A DNA stretch of 64,000 nucleotides, from assembly GCA_905206805.1 (NCBI GenBank), contig CAJLIR010000008.1, positions 1 to 64,000 on the forward strand, written 5' to 3'. Under the pieces are notes generated by a model that saw nothing but the letters and a program-made list of their open reading frames with translations, searched no databases and was not told the origin of the DNA. Numbering within the stretch: the stretch's first letter is position 1; each line of letters starts with the position of its first letter. The position numbers were made by a program, and so were the translations under genes. This stretch comes from an uncultured Caryophanales bacterium (GTDB taxonomy: Bacteria > Bacillota_I > Bacilli_A > RF39 > UBA660). This document shows, one piece after another, positions 1 through 8,276 of the stretch.

Positions 1-245
1 AGAAAGAAGATTATGGAGCAGCATATGAATGTGGAGTTATGGATGGAGAAAAACGCGGAGAAGCACGCGGAGAAGCACGCGGAGAAGCACGCGGTGAGAA
101 ACGTGGAGAAAAAAGAGGCAGAAAAATTGGAATTAGTGAAGGTATTGTTAAAGTTGCAAAGTCGATGGTGAATGAAAATATAGATATAAATATAATATCA
201 AAAGTAACTGGACTTACCAAAGATCAACTTGTTTCTTTAAGATAA
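1..245 (+). CDS. C-terminal part of an Rpn-family (PD-(D/E)XK) nuclease/putative transposase, 5' end outside window
   Basis: The reading frame is open to the left window edge, so only the last ~80 residues are seen. They contain a run of Gly-Glu-Ala-Arg / Gly-Glu-Lys-Arg repeats followed by a short helical tail with the pattern KSMVNENIDINIISKVTGL and a final 'T.DQL' helix. This Gly/Glu/Arg linker plus 'I..VTGLS..EI..L' tail is typical of the C-terminus of the Rpn (recombination-promoting nuclease, YhgA-like) family. The catalytic domain lies upstream of position 1 and cannot be checked, so the assignment rests on the tail alone. An internal ATG at 39 is not a credible start because the frame continues upstream in the same style. 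Confidence 0.6.
   Translation, partial: KEDYGAAYECGVMDGEKRGEARGEARGEARGEKRGEKRGRKIGISEGIVKVAKSMVNENIDINIISKVTGLTKDQLVSLR
57..92 (+). repeat. three perfect 12-bp direct repeats (GGAGAAGCACGC)
   Basis: Three exact head-to-tail copies of GGAGAAGCACGC lie at 57-68, 69-80 and 81-92, with degenerate copies on both sides. They encode the Gly-Glu-Ala-Arg repeat of the Rpn-like tail. Repeats of this sort can gain or lose units by slippage without breaking the frame. Confidence 0.9.
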
Positions 246-260
246 AATTAAAGATTCACT

Positions 261-293
261 AAAAAGTTTGAAATGAAAATTTCAACTTTTTTA
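261..293 (+). terminator. rho-independent terminator after the Rpn-like gene
   Basis: An A-rich arm (261-274) and a complementary arm (279-292) form a long stem with one bulge and a GAAA loop, ending in a T run. It closes the upstream gene just before the priA promoter. Confidence 0.75.
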
Positions 294-323
294 TTGCAAA
301 CATTTGTTTGAATGTTATATAAT
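294..323 (+). promoter_or_regulatory. sigma-A promoter of priA
   Basis: TTGCAA at 294-299 and TATAAT at 318-323 are separated by 18 bp. Transcription should start near 330, which excludes the ATG at 312 as translation start and supports the ATG at 339. Confidence 0.7.
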
Positions 324-338
324 GTAAATGGTGATAAC

Positions 339-2510
339 ATGACAGTAGAAGTTTTAGTTGAATTAAAAGCTAAAAAGGTTGATAAAACATTTACTTATTT
401 AGTTCCTAAAGATTTAGAGGATAAAATCAAAATAGGTATAAGGGTTTTAGTACCTTTTAAATATCAAAAATTAGAAGGATTTGTTTTAAAAATTGAAAAT
501 GATAAAATATATGATTATGAACTTAAAGAAATAATTTCTATTGTTGATTTTGATTCGGTTCTAAATAGTGAAATGTTAGAACTTGGTAAATATATAAGTA
601 AAAAAACTATGTCAACTTTAATAAGTTGTTATCAATCAATGTTACCATCTGCCCTAAAGGCCCATAAGGGATTTAATGTTAATAAGAAATATGTTACGTA
701 TTTAAAATTAAACAAAATACAAGAATTTTCAAAATTAAATGAAACTCAGAATAAAATAATTGATTTTATCAAAGATAAGGGTGAAATTGAAAAAAGTGTA
801 GCTAATAATATATCTGTTTCGTCTGTTAATACTTTATTGAAAAAAAATATTATTGTTTCTTTTGATAAGGAAATATATCGTATAAATGATAGTTATGAAA
901 AAAAGAAATGTAGTATTGTATTAAATGAGGAACAAAGTAATGTTGTAAATAATGTTATAAGCAATTTGAATACTTTTAAACCATATTTATTATTTGGTGT
1001 TACTGGAAGTGGAAAAACAGAAGTTTATATGCATATTATTGAAAAGGTAATTTCACTAAATCTAGAAGCCATTGTTTTAGTTCCAGAAATAAGCTTGACT
1101 CCACAAATAGTTAATAATTTCAAATCACGTTTTGGTAGTGATATAGCGATATTACATAGTAGATTAAGTGATGGTGAAAAATATGATGAGTGGCGTAAAA
1201 TAGAAAAAAAAGAGGTTAAAATTGCGATAGGTGCTAGAAGCGCAATATTTGCGCCCTTTACTTCTTTAGGTATCATTATTATTGATGAGGAACATTCTCA
1301 AAATTATAAACAAGAAAATATTCCTAAATATAGTGCGACTGATGTAGCAATATTTAGGGCAAAAAAACATAATTGTCCATTAATACTTGGTAGTGCTACA
1401 CCATCTATTGAAAGTTATACAAGAGCTATTACTGGTGTTTATGAATTAATGACTTTAAAAAATAGAGTTAATAATAAAACGTTGGATATTAAATTGATAG
1501 ATATGAAAGATGAATTTAAAACTGGTAATAATATTTTATCAAAAATATTATCAGATAAAATTAATGAACGACTTAGTAAGGATGAGCAAGTTATTATTTT
1601 ATTAAATAGAAGAGGATATTCTACTGTTTTAACCTGTCATAATTGTGGTTATACAGAAAAGTGTCCAAATTGCGATATACCACTTACTTATCATAAAACT
1701 TCTAATACCATGAGATGTCATTATTGTGGATATGGTAATAAAAAATTAACTATTTGTCCTAATTGTCATAGTGAAGATATTAATTCTTTTGGTCTTGGCA
1801 CACAAAAACTTGAAGAATATTTACTTGAAAATTTTTCTAATGCTAGAGTAGTCAGAATGGATGTTGATACTACTACTAAAAAAGGTAGTCATGAACGTAT
1901 TATAGAAGATTTTAAAAAACATAAATATAATATTTTAGTTGGAACTCAAATGATATCTAAGGGACTTGATTTTCCATTAGTTACTTTAGTTGGTGTTTTA
2001 AATGGTGATGCTTCCCTAAATATTCCGGATTTTAGGAGTGGTGAGCGAACTTTCCAACTTTTAAATCAAATTGCAGGACGTGCTGGAAGGGGAGAATTAA
2101 GTGGTGAGGTTATTATTCAAGGATTTAATTTAGATCATTATAGTATTAAAACTGCTTGTAATAATGATTATTTAAGTTTTTATAATGAAGAGATGAAACT
2201 TAGAAAAAAATTAAAATATCCACCATATTATAATATTTGTTTAATAAAAATGAGTGGTAAGGATTCTGATGTTTTAAATTTAGAAGCTAACAAGGTAAAA
2301 AGATATTTAGATACAAATTTAAGTAATAATGTAGAAATATTTGGTCCAAATTTTTCTAGTATTCCAAAAATTAATAATATATTTTATATGCAGATAATGA
2401 TTAAGTATAAGAAAACTTCCGAAATATTAAAGAGTTTAGAATATTTAAATCAAAAATATTTAAATAACAAAATTAATTTAGAAGTGGATTTAAATCCAAT
2501 AAAAATATAG
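339..2510 (+). CDS. priA: primosomal protein N' (PriA helicase)
   Basis: PriA is a 3'-to-5' superfamily-2 helicase that reloads the replisome at stalled forks. The 723-residue product has the N-terminal DNA-binding region, Walker A GVTGSGKT near residues 220-227, a DEEH box near 316-319, and a zinc module of paired Cys between about 433 and 476 inserted in the helicase core, all diagnostic of the family. The ATG at 339 is chosen over 312 because GGTGAT sits three bases before it and the -10 box overlaps 312. It begins a run with fmt and two small membrane-protein genes. In Bacillus priA is preceded by gmk, rpoZ and coaBC; none is present here. Confidence 0.96.
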   Translation: MTVEVLVELKAKKVDKTFTYLVPKDLEDKIKIGIRVLVPFKYQKLEGFVLKIENDKIYDYELKEIISIVDFDSVLNSEMLELGKYISKKTMSTLISCYQSMLPSALKAHKGFNVNKKYVTYLKLNKIQEFSKLNETQNKIIDFIKDKGEIEKSVANNISVSSVNTLLKKNIIVSFDKEIYRINDSYEKKKCSIVLNEEQSNVVNNVISNLNTFKPYLLFGVTGSGKTEVYMHIIEKVISLNLEAIVLVPEISLTPQIVNNFKSRFGSDIAILHSRLSDGEKYDEWRKIEKKEVKIAIGARSAIFAPFTSLGIIIIDEEHSQNYKQENIPKYSATDVAIFRAKKHNCPLILGSATPSIESYTRAITGVYELMTLKNRVNNKTLDIKLIDMKDEFKTGNNILSKILSDKINERLSKDEQVIILLNRRGYSTVLTCHNCGYTEKCPNCDIPLTYHKTSNTMRCHYCGYGNKKLTICPNCHSEDINSFGLGTQKLEEYLLENFSNARVVRMDVDTTTKKGSHERIIEDFKKHKYNILVGTQMISKGLDFPLVTLVGVLNGDASLNIPDFRSGERTFQLLNQIAGRAGRGELSGEVIIQGFNLDHYSIKTACNNDYLSFYNEEMKLRKKLKYPPYYNICLIKMSGKDSDVLNLEANKVKRYLDTNLSNNVEIFGPNFSSIPKINNIFYMQIMIKYKKTSEILKSLEYLNQKYLNNKINLEVDLNPIKI

Positions 2511-2551
2511 TTATTTTTTATAGTTTATGATAAAATAATAAAGGTGATATA

Positions 2552-3517
2552 ATGAATTTAGAAAATATAAAAATTGAAAAAGAATTAAAAATTATATTTA
2601 TGGGTACTCCAGATTTTAGTGTTCCTATATTAAAAAGTTTGATAGAAAACTATAAAGTGAGAGCAGTAGTAACACAACCTGATAAGGTTGTTGGAAGAGG
2701 CGGTAATATTTCTTTTTCGCCAATAAAAAAAGTTGCTATAGAAAATACCATTTTAACGTTACAACCTGAACATATTCGTGATTCTGTTGATGAAATATTA
2801 GCACTAGAACCAGATTTAATTATTACTTGTGCTTATGGTCAAATTTTACCTCGAGCAATTTTGGATTTTCCAAAGTATGGTTGTATAAATGTTCATGCAT
2901 CTCTTTTACCAAAATATAGAGGAGGTGCTCCTATTCATAGAGCAATTATGAATGGTGCTAAAAAGACAGGAATTACTATTATGTATATGAATCCTAAAAT
3001 GGATGAAGGAGATATTATTAATCAAGCAGAGGTAGATATAACAGATACTGAAACTGCTTCCTCTTTGCATGATAAGTTATCTATTTTAGGTGCTAAATTG
3101 CTTATGGAAACTTTACCAAGTATTTTAAATGGTACTAATAATAGAATTCCACAAGATCCTTCTAAAGCTTCCTATGGATTTGTAATTAAAAGAGAAGATG
3201 AAAAAATAAATTTTTCAAAAACTAAAAGAGAAATTTATAATCAAATTAGAGGTTTAAATTCTTGGCCTGGTAGTTATTGTTTATGTGATTCTAAAATTTT
3301 AAAAGTTTGGGAAAGTTATATAACTGATAATTTTTATCCAAATAAGTTTAATGGCGAGATAACTAATGTATATAAAGATGGATTTGGTGTAAAGGTAGAA
3401 AATGGTGAAATTGTATTTACCGTTGTTCAGCCAGAAGGAAAACCTAAAATGTGTGCAACAGATTTTATAAATGGTTTGTTAAATAAAGGACCTGTTGTCG
3501 GTAAAATTTTGGAGTAA
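2552..3517 (+). CDS. fmt: methionyl-tRNA formyltransferase
   Basis: Fmt formylates the amino group of initiator Met-tRNA using 10-formyl-tetrahydrofolate. The 321-residue product shows KIIFMGTPDFSVPIL near the N-terminus, the HASLLPKYRGGAPIHRA block containing the catalytic His/Asn region around residues 115-130, and a C-terminal tRNA-binding domain from about 215. Compared with most homologues it has roughly ten extra residues before the first beta strand. The start is fixed by AGGTGATATA directly upstream. It follows priA by 41 bp, the order also seen in Bacillus, where def lies between them; no deformylase gene is in this window. Confidence 0.96.
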   Translation: MNLENIKIEKELKIIFMGTPDFSVPILKSLIENYKVRAVVTQPDKVVGRGGNISFSPIKKVAIENTILTLQPEHIRDSVDEILALEPDLIITCAYGQILPRAILDFPKYGCINVHASLLPKYRGGAPIHRAIMNGAKKTGITIMYMNPKMDEGDIINQAEVDITDTETASSLHDKLSILGAKLLMETLPSILNGTNNRIPQDPSKASYGFVIKREDEKINFSKTKREIYNQIRGLNSWPGSYCLCDSKILKVWESYITDNFYPNKFNGEITNVYKDGFGVKVENGEIVFTVVQPEGKPKMCATDFINGLLNKGPVVGKILE

Positions 3518-3524
3518 ATTTAAT

Positions 3525-4199
3525 ATGGATAAAAGTAATGAATCAAAAATAAAACAAATTTTTACAAAATTTAAAGAATTATGGAAAGATAAAAGATATC
3601 GTTCTTTAATGATATTATTGTTGTATTTCATATTTTTTCTATTCATATTTATATTTTTAAATGTAAATTCTAATGAACATAATAATAAAGATACACAAAG
3701 AATATCATTTAAAAATTATAAAGTATATGAATTTACAACTAATATAAATATAAATGACTATATATTTGAAATAGATGGAAAAAGATATAATAATAATTAT
3801 AGTTTTTCATTTAATGATGAAGTATTTAATTTGAATTATGCTGAAATAATGGAGAGTAATTTAGATAAAAATATTATTAATTCTTTTAATTTTACTCCAG
3901 ATATTATTGATAATATAATTAAAAATTCTTCTTTAATTTCTGAAAAAAAAGTAATTTCTAATAATGAAATTATTAAAGAATATAACATATTATTATCTGA
4001 TTACTTAAATATTTTAGATTTTAATTTGGTTAATTATGATAATTCTGATTTTGTTTTAATTGAAGTAACAGAATTAAATAAAGATGTAGTTTTTGTTAAA
4101 TTAGATCTCACAAATTTCTATAAAAATATAGAAGAAAGTTATTTTAAATATGAAATAACTATAAGTTATGATAAAATAAATAATGTAAGTGAATTTTAA
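3525..4199 (+). CDS. hypothetical single-pass membrane protein
   Basis: I do not recognise this 224-residue protein. It has a basic cytoplasmic N-terminus, one strongly hydrophobic segment at about residues 28-50 (LMILLLYFIFFLFIFIFLNV), and a polar Asn-rich outer domain of about 170 residues with predicted strands. The ATG at 3525 follows TTGGAG located inside the end of fmt; the in-frame upstream ATG at 3495 would overlap fmt and lacks a ribosome site. It is probably co-transcribed with priA-fmt. A membrane-anchored extracytoplasmic role is an inference from topology only. Confidence 0.6.
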   Translation: MDKSNESKIKQIFTKFKELWKDKRYRSLMILLLYFIFFLFIFIFLNVNSNEHNNKDTQRISFKNYKVYEFTTNININDYIFEIDGKRYNNNYSFSFNDEVFNLNYAEIMESNLDKNIINSFNFTPDIIDNIIKNSSLISEKKVISNNEIIKEYNILLSDYLNILDFNLVNYDNSDFVLIEVTELNKDVVFVKLDLTNFYKNIEESYFKYEITISYDKINNVSEF

Positions 4200-4215
4200 A
4201 ATAAAGAGGTGTTGT

Positions 4216-4518
4216 ATGGATTTAGCAATTTTAATAGTTTTAATGGCAGTTGTAATTTTTTTCTTTAAAAGATTTGATAGCTTTATATATTTTGTAGCTG
4301 TTGTTGATATATTTTTAAGAATTTTAACATTTATAAAAATTCATGTTCCAGTTCCAGAGTTAAAGGCTTTAATAGGAAGATATTTTCCAGAATCGATTCC
4401 AGCTATTATAAATAAATATACAAGTGGAATTGTTAATACGATTTTTATATGGGTATATGCGATTATATTTATGATATTTTTGTTTTATACTGCAAGAATA
4501 TTCTTTAGAAAAAAGTAA
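4216..4518 (+). CDS. small multi-pass membrane protein of unknown function
   Basis: The 100-residue product is almost entirely hydrophobic, with segments at about residues 2-18, 20-38 and 70-95, separated by a loop around HVPVPELKALIGRYFPESIPAIINKY that is well conserved in appearance (Pro/Glu/Ser pattern). The start at 4216 is set by AGAGGTG eight bases upstream. It lies 16 bp after the preceding membrane gene and is followed directly by a terminator, so it is the last gene of the priA-fmt unit. Function unknown. Confidence 0.65.
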   Translation: MDLAILIVLMAVVIFFFKRFDSFIYFVAVVDIFLRILTFIKIHVPVPELKALIGRYFPESIPAIINKYTSGIVNTIFIWVYAIIFMIFLFYTARIFFRKK

Positions 4519-4546
4519 CATAATTATAGTGTTACTTTTAATTTTG
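4511..4546 (+). terminator. rho-independent terminator of the priA-fmt unit
   Basis: AAAAGTAACA (4511-4520) pairs with TGTTACTTTT (4530-4539) around a 9-nt loop and is followed by a T-rich tail. The left arm overlaps the stop codon. Confidence 0.85.
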
Positions 4547-4561
4547 TAAAATTTTTATTTT

Positions 4562-4588
4562 TTAGCACTCATATATTGACAATGCTAA
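4562..4588 (+). promoter_or_regulatory. CIRCE operator 1 (HrcA site), right arm degenerate
   Basis: TTAGCACTC, a 9-bp gap and CAATGCTAA: the left arm is perfect and the right arm matches 7 of 9 positions of the CIRCE consensus. It covers the -35 box of the hrcA promoter. Confidence 0.85.
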
Positions 4589-4604
4589 CATATAATAGTA
4601 TAAT
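4576..4604 (+). promoter_or_regulatory. sigma-A promoter of the hrcA-grpE-dnaK operon
   Basis: A perfect TTGACA (4576-4581) and TATAAT (4599-4604) are spaced by 17 bp. It lies between two CIRCE-type operators, so HrcA binding would block polymerase directly. Confidence 0.85.
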
Positions 4605-4608
4605 GAAG

Positions 4609-4635
4609 ACAGCACTAGGAGATGTAGAGTGCTAA
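4609..4635 (+). promoter_or_regulatory. CIRCE operator 2 (HrcA site), left arm degenerate
   Basis: ACAGCACTA, a 9-bp gap and GAGTGCTAA: the right arm is perfect and the left keeps the AGCACT core. It sits just downstream of the -10 box and in the 5' leader of hrcA. Confidence 0.85.
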
Positions 4636-4650
4636 AAAGTAGGTGATATT

Positions 4651-5658
4651 TTGTTAAGCAATAGACAAATTGAATTATTAAAACTTATTGTTGAAGATTA
4701 TATTAAAACGGCTCGTCCTGTAAGTTCTAAATCATTATGTGAAATTTTAAAATGTTCAAGTGCAACAATTAGAAATGAAATGAGTGAATTAGAAAATTTA
4801 GGATTGTTAGAAAAAACACATACGTCATCAGGTAGAATTCCGAGTGAAAAAGGTTATCGCTTTTATGTTGATAATATAATGGAACCAAAAAAATTAACTG
4901 GTGATGATATGTTAAAACTTCAAACAATATTTAAAAACAATTCATTAATGATAAGTGATACTATTATTAAAAGTATGGAAATAATTTCTGATTTAACTCA
5001 TTATACCTCTATAGTATTAGGTAGTACAGCAAGTTATAATAAAGTTACAAAAGTAGAAATTGTTCCACTTGATGAATATCGTTTTATTGGTATTGTTATA
5101 ACTGATCAAGGACATGTAGAACATAGAAATATAGTTCTTAATGAAAAAGTTTCTTTGGAAGAAATAAAGAAAACTGTTGAGCTCATCAATAAATTAATTG
5201 TTGGAACACCAATAAACGAGGTAAGTAGTAAACTAGAATTTGAAATTAAACCAATTATTCCACAATATGTTAAGCAACACGAAGTTTTATATAATGCCTT
5301 TTATAACGCATTTTCAGACTTTGCAAATAGTCCAAATATAAATTTACATAAGCCAAGTAATATTTTGATGGAACCGGAATTTGATAATATTGATAAGGTA
5401 AGAGAAATTGTTAGTAAATTTGATGATCAAGATATGATAAAAAATATTACTCAAGATGATTCAGAAGATGGAAGTATTAAAATTTATATTGGTAGTGAAA
5501 ATGAATTTGATGATGATGTAACTGTTATAAAAACTAAATATAAAGCTAATGGAGAAGAAGGAACTATTGCTCTTATTGGACCTAAAAGAATGGAATATGA
5601 TAGGGTTGTTACTCTATTAAATTATATAAAAGAAAATATAGATGAAAACAAAATGTGA
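4651..5658 (+). CDS. hrcA: heat-inducible transcription repressor HrcA
   Basis: HrcA binds CIRCE operators and represses class I chaperone genes; its activity depends on GroE in Bacillus. The 335-residue product starts with the family winged-helix signature (LSNRQIELLKLIVEDYIKTA, then VSSKSL and SATIRNEM) and continues with the HrcA dimerisation domain. Translation starts at TTG, placed three bases after AGGTGAT; no ATG is available near it. It is the first gene of the chaperone operon and lies under the two CIRCE sites, so it is autoregulated. It ends at a TGA immediately before grpE. Confidence 0.97.
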   Translation: MLSNRQIELLKLIVEDYIKTARPVSSKSLCEILKCSSATIRNEMSELENLGLLEKTHTSSGRIPSEKGYRFYVDNIMEPKKLTGDDMLKLQTIFKNNSLMISDTIIKSMEIISDLTHYTSIVLGSTASYNKVTKVEIVPLDEYRFIGIVITDQGHVEHRNIVLNEKVSLEEIKKTVELINKLIVGTPINEVSSKLEFEIKPIIPQYVKQHEVLYNAFYNAFSDFANSPNINLHKPSNILMEPEFDNIDKVREIVSKFDDQDMIKNITQDDSEDGSIKIYIGSENEFDDDVTVIKTKYKANGEEGTIALIGPKRMEYDRVVTLLNYIKENIDENKM

Positions 5659-5676
5659 TTGGATAAGGAGGATATG

Positions 5677-6366
5677 ATGAAAGAAGAGATTAAGGATGAA
5701 AATATTAAATCAGAAAACTGTGAATGTGGTAATACCAATAATTCTGACAGTTGCGATTGCATCGATGATACTTGCACTTGCGATAACGAATGCGATTGTA
5801 AGTGTGATGATGTAGATAAATGTGAATGTGGTGACTGCTGTGAATCTAATGATTTAAAAAAGAATAAAAAGGAAAAGAAAGATAAACATAAAGAGAAATT
5901 TAAGGAGTTAGAGAAAAAAATAGAAGAATTAGAAAATAAAAATAAAGAATTATCTGATCAAACATTACGTAGTCAAGCGGAATTAATTAATTATAGAAAA
6001 AGAAAAGATGATGAATTATCTAGAATGCTTAAATATGCTGGAGAAGATATGATTAAAGAGCTTTTACAGATTTTAGATAATTTTGAAAGAGCTATAAATA
6101 TGGATGATGATAATTTGGAAGATGAGGTTTCTAAATTCTTATCTGGATTTAAAATGATTTATTGCAAATTCGTATCTATTTTGGAAAAAAATGGAGTGAA
6201 AGCAATAGATGGTGGTAATAAACCATTTGATCCAACATACCATCAGGCTGTCATGACAGAAGCACGTGAAGGTGTAGAACCTGGTATGGTATTAGAAGTT
6301 TTACAAAAAGGATATTTATTAAAGGATAAAGTTATTAGACCAGCAATGGTTAAGGTATCCGAATAA
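5677..6366 (+). CDS. grpE: nucleotide exchange factor GrpE with cysteine-rich N-terminal extension
   Basis: GrpE releases ADP from DnaK. The canonical part begins near residue 60 with a Lys/Glu coiled coil and ends in the beta domain (PFDPTYHQAVMTE, GMVLEVLQKGYLLKDKVIRPAMV). The first 60 residues are unusual: 13 cysteines lie at residues 15, 17, 26, 28, 33, 35, 39, 41, 43, 49, 51, 54 and 55, mostly as C-x-C pairs in an Asp/Glu-rich background, resembling a metal-binding peptide. The start at 5677 follows AAGGAGG by five bases; the ATG at 5674 is too close. The gene follows hrcA by 18 bp and precedes dnaK by 26 bp. Confidence 0.95.
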   Translation: MKEEIKDENIKSENCECGNTNNSDSCDCIDDTCTCDNECDCKCDDVDKCECGDCCESNDLKKNKKEKKDKHKEKFKELEKKIEELENKNKELSDQTLRSQAELINYRKRKDDELSRMLKYAGEDMIKELLQILDNFERAINMDDDNLEDEVSKFLSGFKMIYCKFVSILEKNGVKAIDGGNKPFDPTYHQAVMTEAREGVEPGMVLEVLQKGYLLKDKVIRPAMVKVSE

Positions 6367-6392
6367 ATTAAAAAAAAGAAAGGTGATTTTTT

Positions 6393-8213
6393 ATGAGTAA
6401 ATGTATAGGTATAGATTTAGGTACAACTAATAGTTGTGTATGTGTATATGAAGGTGGAGAAGCAAAAGTTATTGCTAATGCCGAGGGAGGAAGAACAACT
6501 CCATCAGTTGTTGCTTTCAAAAATGGAGAAATGTTGGTAGGATCAAAGGCAAAACATCAAGCTGTAATTAATCCTGAAACAATTTCTTCAATTAAGAGAT
6601 TAATGGGAACAAATGAAAAAGTAAAAGCTAATGGTAAAAGTTATAGTCCAGAAGAAGTAAGCGCTATGATTCTTGGCGACTTAAAGAAAACTGCAGAAGC
6701 TTATTTAGGTGAAAAAGTAACAGAAGCTGTTATTACAGTCCCAGCATACTTTAATGATGCTCAAAGACAAGCAACTAAAAATGCTGGTAAAATTGCTGGA
6801 TTAGATGTTAAAAGAATTATTAATGAACCAACTGCTGCAGCACTTGCTTATGGACTTGATAAACAAGATAAAAATGAAAAAATTCTTGTATATGACTTAG
6901 GTGGAGGTACATTCGATGTATCAATTCTTGAACTTGGTGATGGTGTATTTGAAGTATTATCAACAAGTGGAAATAACCATTTAGGTGGAGATGATTTCGA
7001 TAATAAATTAGTTGATTATATTATAAGTGAAATTAACTCACAAGAAGGAATTAATTTAAAAGATGATAAAATGGCTATGCAACGTATAAAAGAAGCTGCA
7101 GAACAAGCTAAAAAAGATTTAAGTAATATGACAACAACTCAAGTTTCATTACCATTTATTGCTCAAGTAAATGGTGCTCCAGTAAACTTTGAAATGGATA
7201 TTACAAGAGCTAAATTTGAAGAATTAACTCGTGATTTAGTTGATTCTACTCTAGAGCCAGTTAGAAAAGCTATGAAAGATGCTAATTTATCTAAAAATGA
7301 TATTGATAAAGTATTATTAGTTGGTGGTTCAACTCGTATTCCTAGAGTTCAAGAATTAATTAAGAATGAATTAGGTAAAGAACCATCTAAAGGTGTAAAT
7401 CCTGATGAAGTTGTTGCTATGGGTGCTGCAATTCAAGGTGGAGTTTTACAAGGTGAAGTTAACGATATAGTATTACTTGATGTTACACCTCTTTCACTTG
7501 GTATTGAAACATTAGGTGGAGTTATGACAGTATTAATTCCAAGAAATACAACAATTCCAACAAGTAAATCACAAGTATTCTCAACTGCTGCTGATAATCA
7601 ACCTGCTGTAGATATTCACGTATTACAAGGTGAAAGAAGTATGGCAAGTGATAATAAGACATTAGGAAGATTCCAATTAACTAATATTCCTGCTGCTCCA
7701 AGAGGAGTACCACAAATTGAGGTTACATTTGATATTGATGCTAATGGTATTGTTAATGTTAAAGCTAAAGATTTAGGAACTAACAAAGAACAATCAATCA
7801 CAATTACATCTTCTACAGGATTATCTGATGAAGAAATCGATAAGATGGTAAAAGAAGCAGAAGCTAATAAAGAAGCAGATAGTAAGAGAAAAGAAGAAGC
7901 TGACTTAAAAAATGAAGCAGAACAATTAATCTTTGCAACTGAAAGATCAATTAAAGATTTAGGTGATAAAGTAAGTAGTGAAGATAAAGAAAAAGCTGAA
8001 AAAGAAATTAAAGAATTAAGAGAAGCATTAGATAAAAATGACTTAGAAGATATTAAAGCTAAGAAAGAAAAATTAAATGAATCAGCTATGGCATTAGGTG
8101 CTAAAGTATATGAAGAAGCTGCTAAGAGTCAGGCACAAAATAGTAGTAGTAGTGAACAAACATCTGAAAATAAAGATGATAATATTAAAGATGCAGAATA
8201 CGAAGAAAAGTAA
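6393..8213 (+). CDS. dnaK: chaperone protein DnaK (Hsp70)
   Basis: The ATP-dependent Hsp70 chaperone works with DnaJ and GrpE in the cytoplasm. The 606-residue product has GIDLGTTNSCV at the N-terminus, the second phosphate loop LVYDLGGGTFDVSIL, the adenosine motif VLLVGGSTRIP, the linker DIVLLDVTPLSLGIET and the substrate domain, followed by the helical lid and a short Ser/Asp-rich tail. Length is normal for a Gram-positive DnaK, which lacks the 24-residue insertion of the enterobacterial protein. The start follows AAAGGTGAT. It is the third gene of the CIRCE operon. Confidence 0.98.
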   Translation: MSKCIGIDLGTTNSCVCVYEGGEAKVIANAEGGRTTPSVVAFKNGEMLVGSKAKHQAVINPETISSIKRLMGTNEKVKANGKSYSPEEVSAMILGDLKKTAEAYLGEKVTEAVITVPAYFNDAQRQATKNAGKIAGLDVKRIINEPTAAALAYGLDKQDKNEKILVYDLGGGTFDVSILELGDGVFEVLSTSGNNHLGGDDFDNKLVDYIISEINSQEGINLKDDKMAMQRIKEAAEQAKKDLSNMTTTQVSLPFIAQVNGAPVNFEMDITRAKFEELTRDLVDSTLEPVRKAMKDANLSKNDIDKVLLVGGSTRIPRVQELIKNELGKEPSKGVNPDEVVAMGAAIQGGVLQGEVNDIVLLDVTPLSLGIETLGGVMTVLIPRNTTIPTSKSQVFSTAADNQPAVDIHVLQGERSMASDNKTLGRFQLTNIPAAPRGVPQIEVTFDIDANGIVNVKAKDLGTNKEQSITITSSTGLSDEEIDKMVKEAEANKEADSKRKEEADLKNEAEQLIFATERSIKDLGDKVSSEDKEKAEKEIKELREALDKNDLEDIKAKKEKLNESAMALGAKVYEEAAKSQAQNSSSSEQTSENKDDNIKDAEYEEK

Positions 8214-8224
8214 AAATTTGATAT

Positions 8225-8262
8225 GTAGTTAAAGTTCTAGGAAACTAGAACTTTAGCACTAC
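8225..8262 (+). other. perfect long hairpin in the dnaK-pepF gap
   Basis: AAAGTTCTAG and CTAGAACTTT form a 10-bp perfect stem closed by GAAA, extended outward by GTAGT/ACTAC across a small asymmetric loop. There is no T run after it. It may partly terminate, or protect the 3' end of a processed hrcA-grpE-dnaK mRNA. Confidence 0.6.
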
Positions 8263-8276
8263 TATAAGGAGAAAAA

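Noticed and set aside
5650..5660. Mycoplasma-type code with UGA as Trp
   Set aside because: hrcA ends at UGA followed at once by a well-placed grpE start, and Trp positions in conserved proteins (for example IleRS and RnfC) are UGG.
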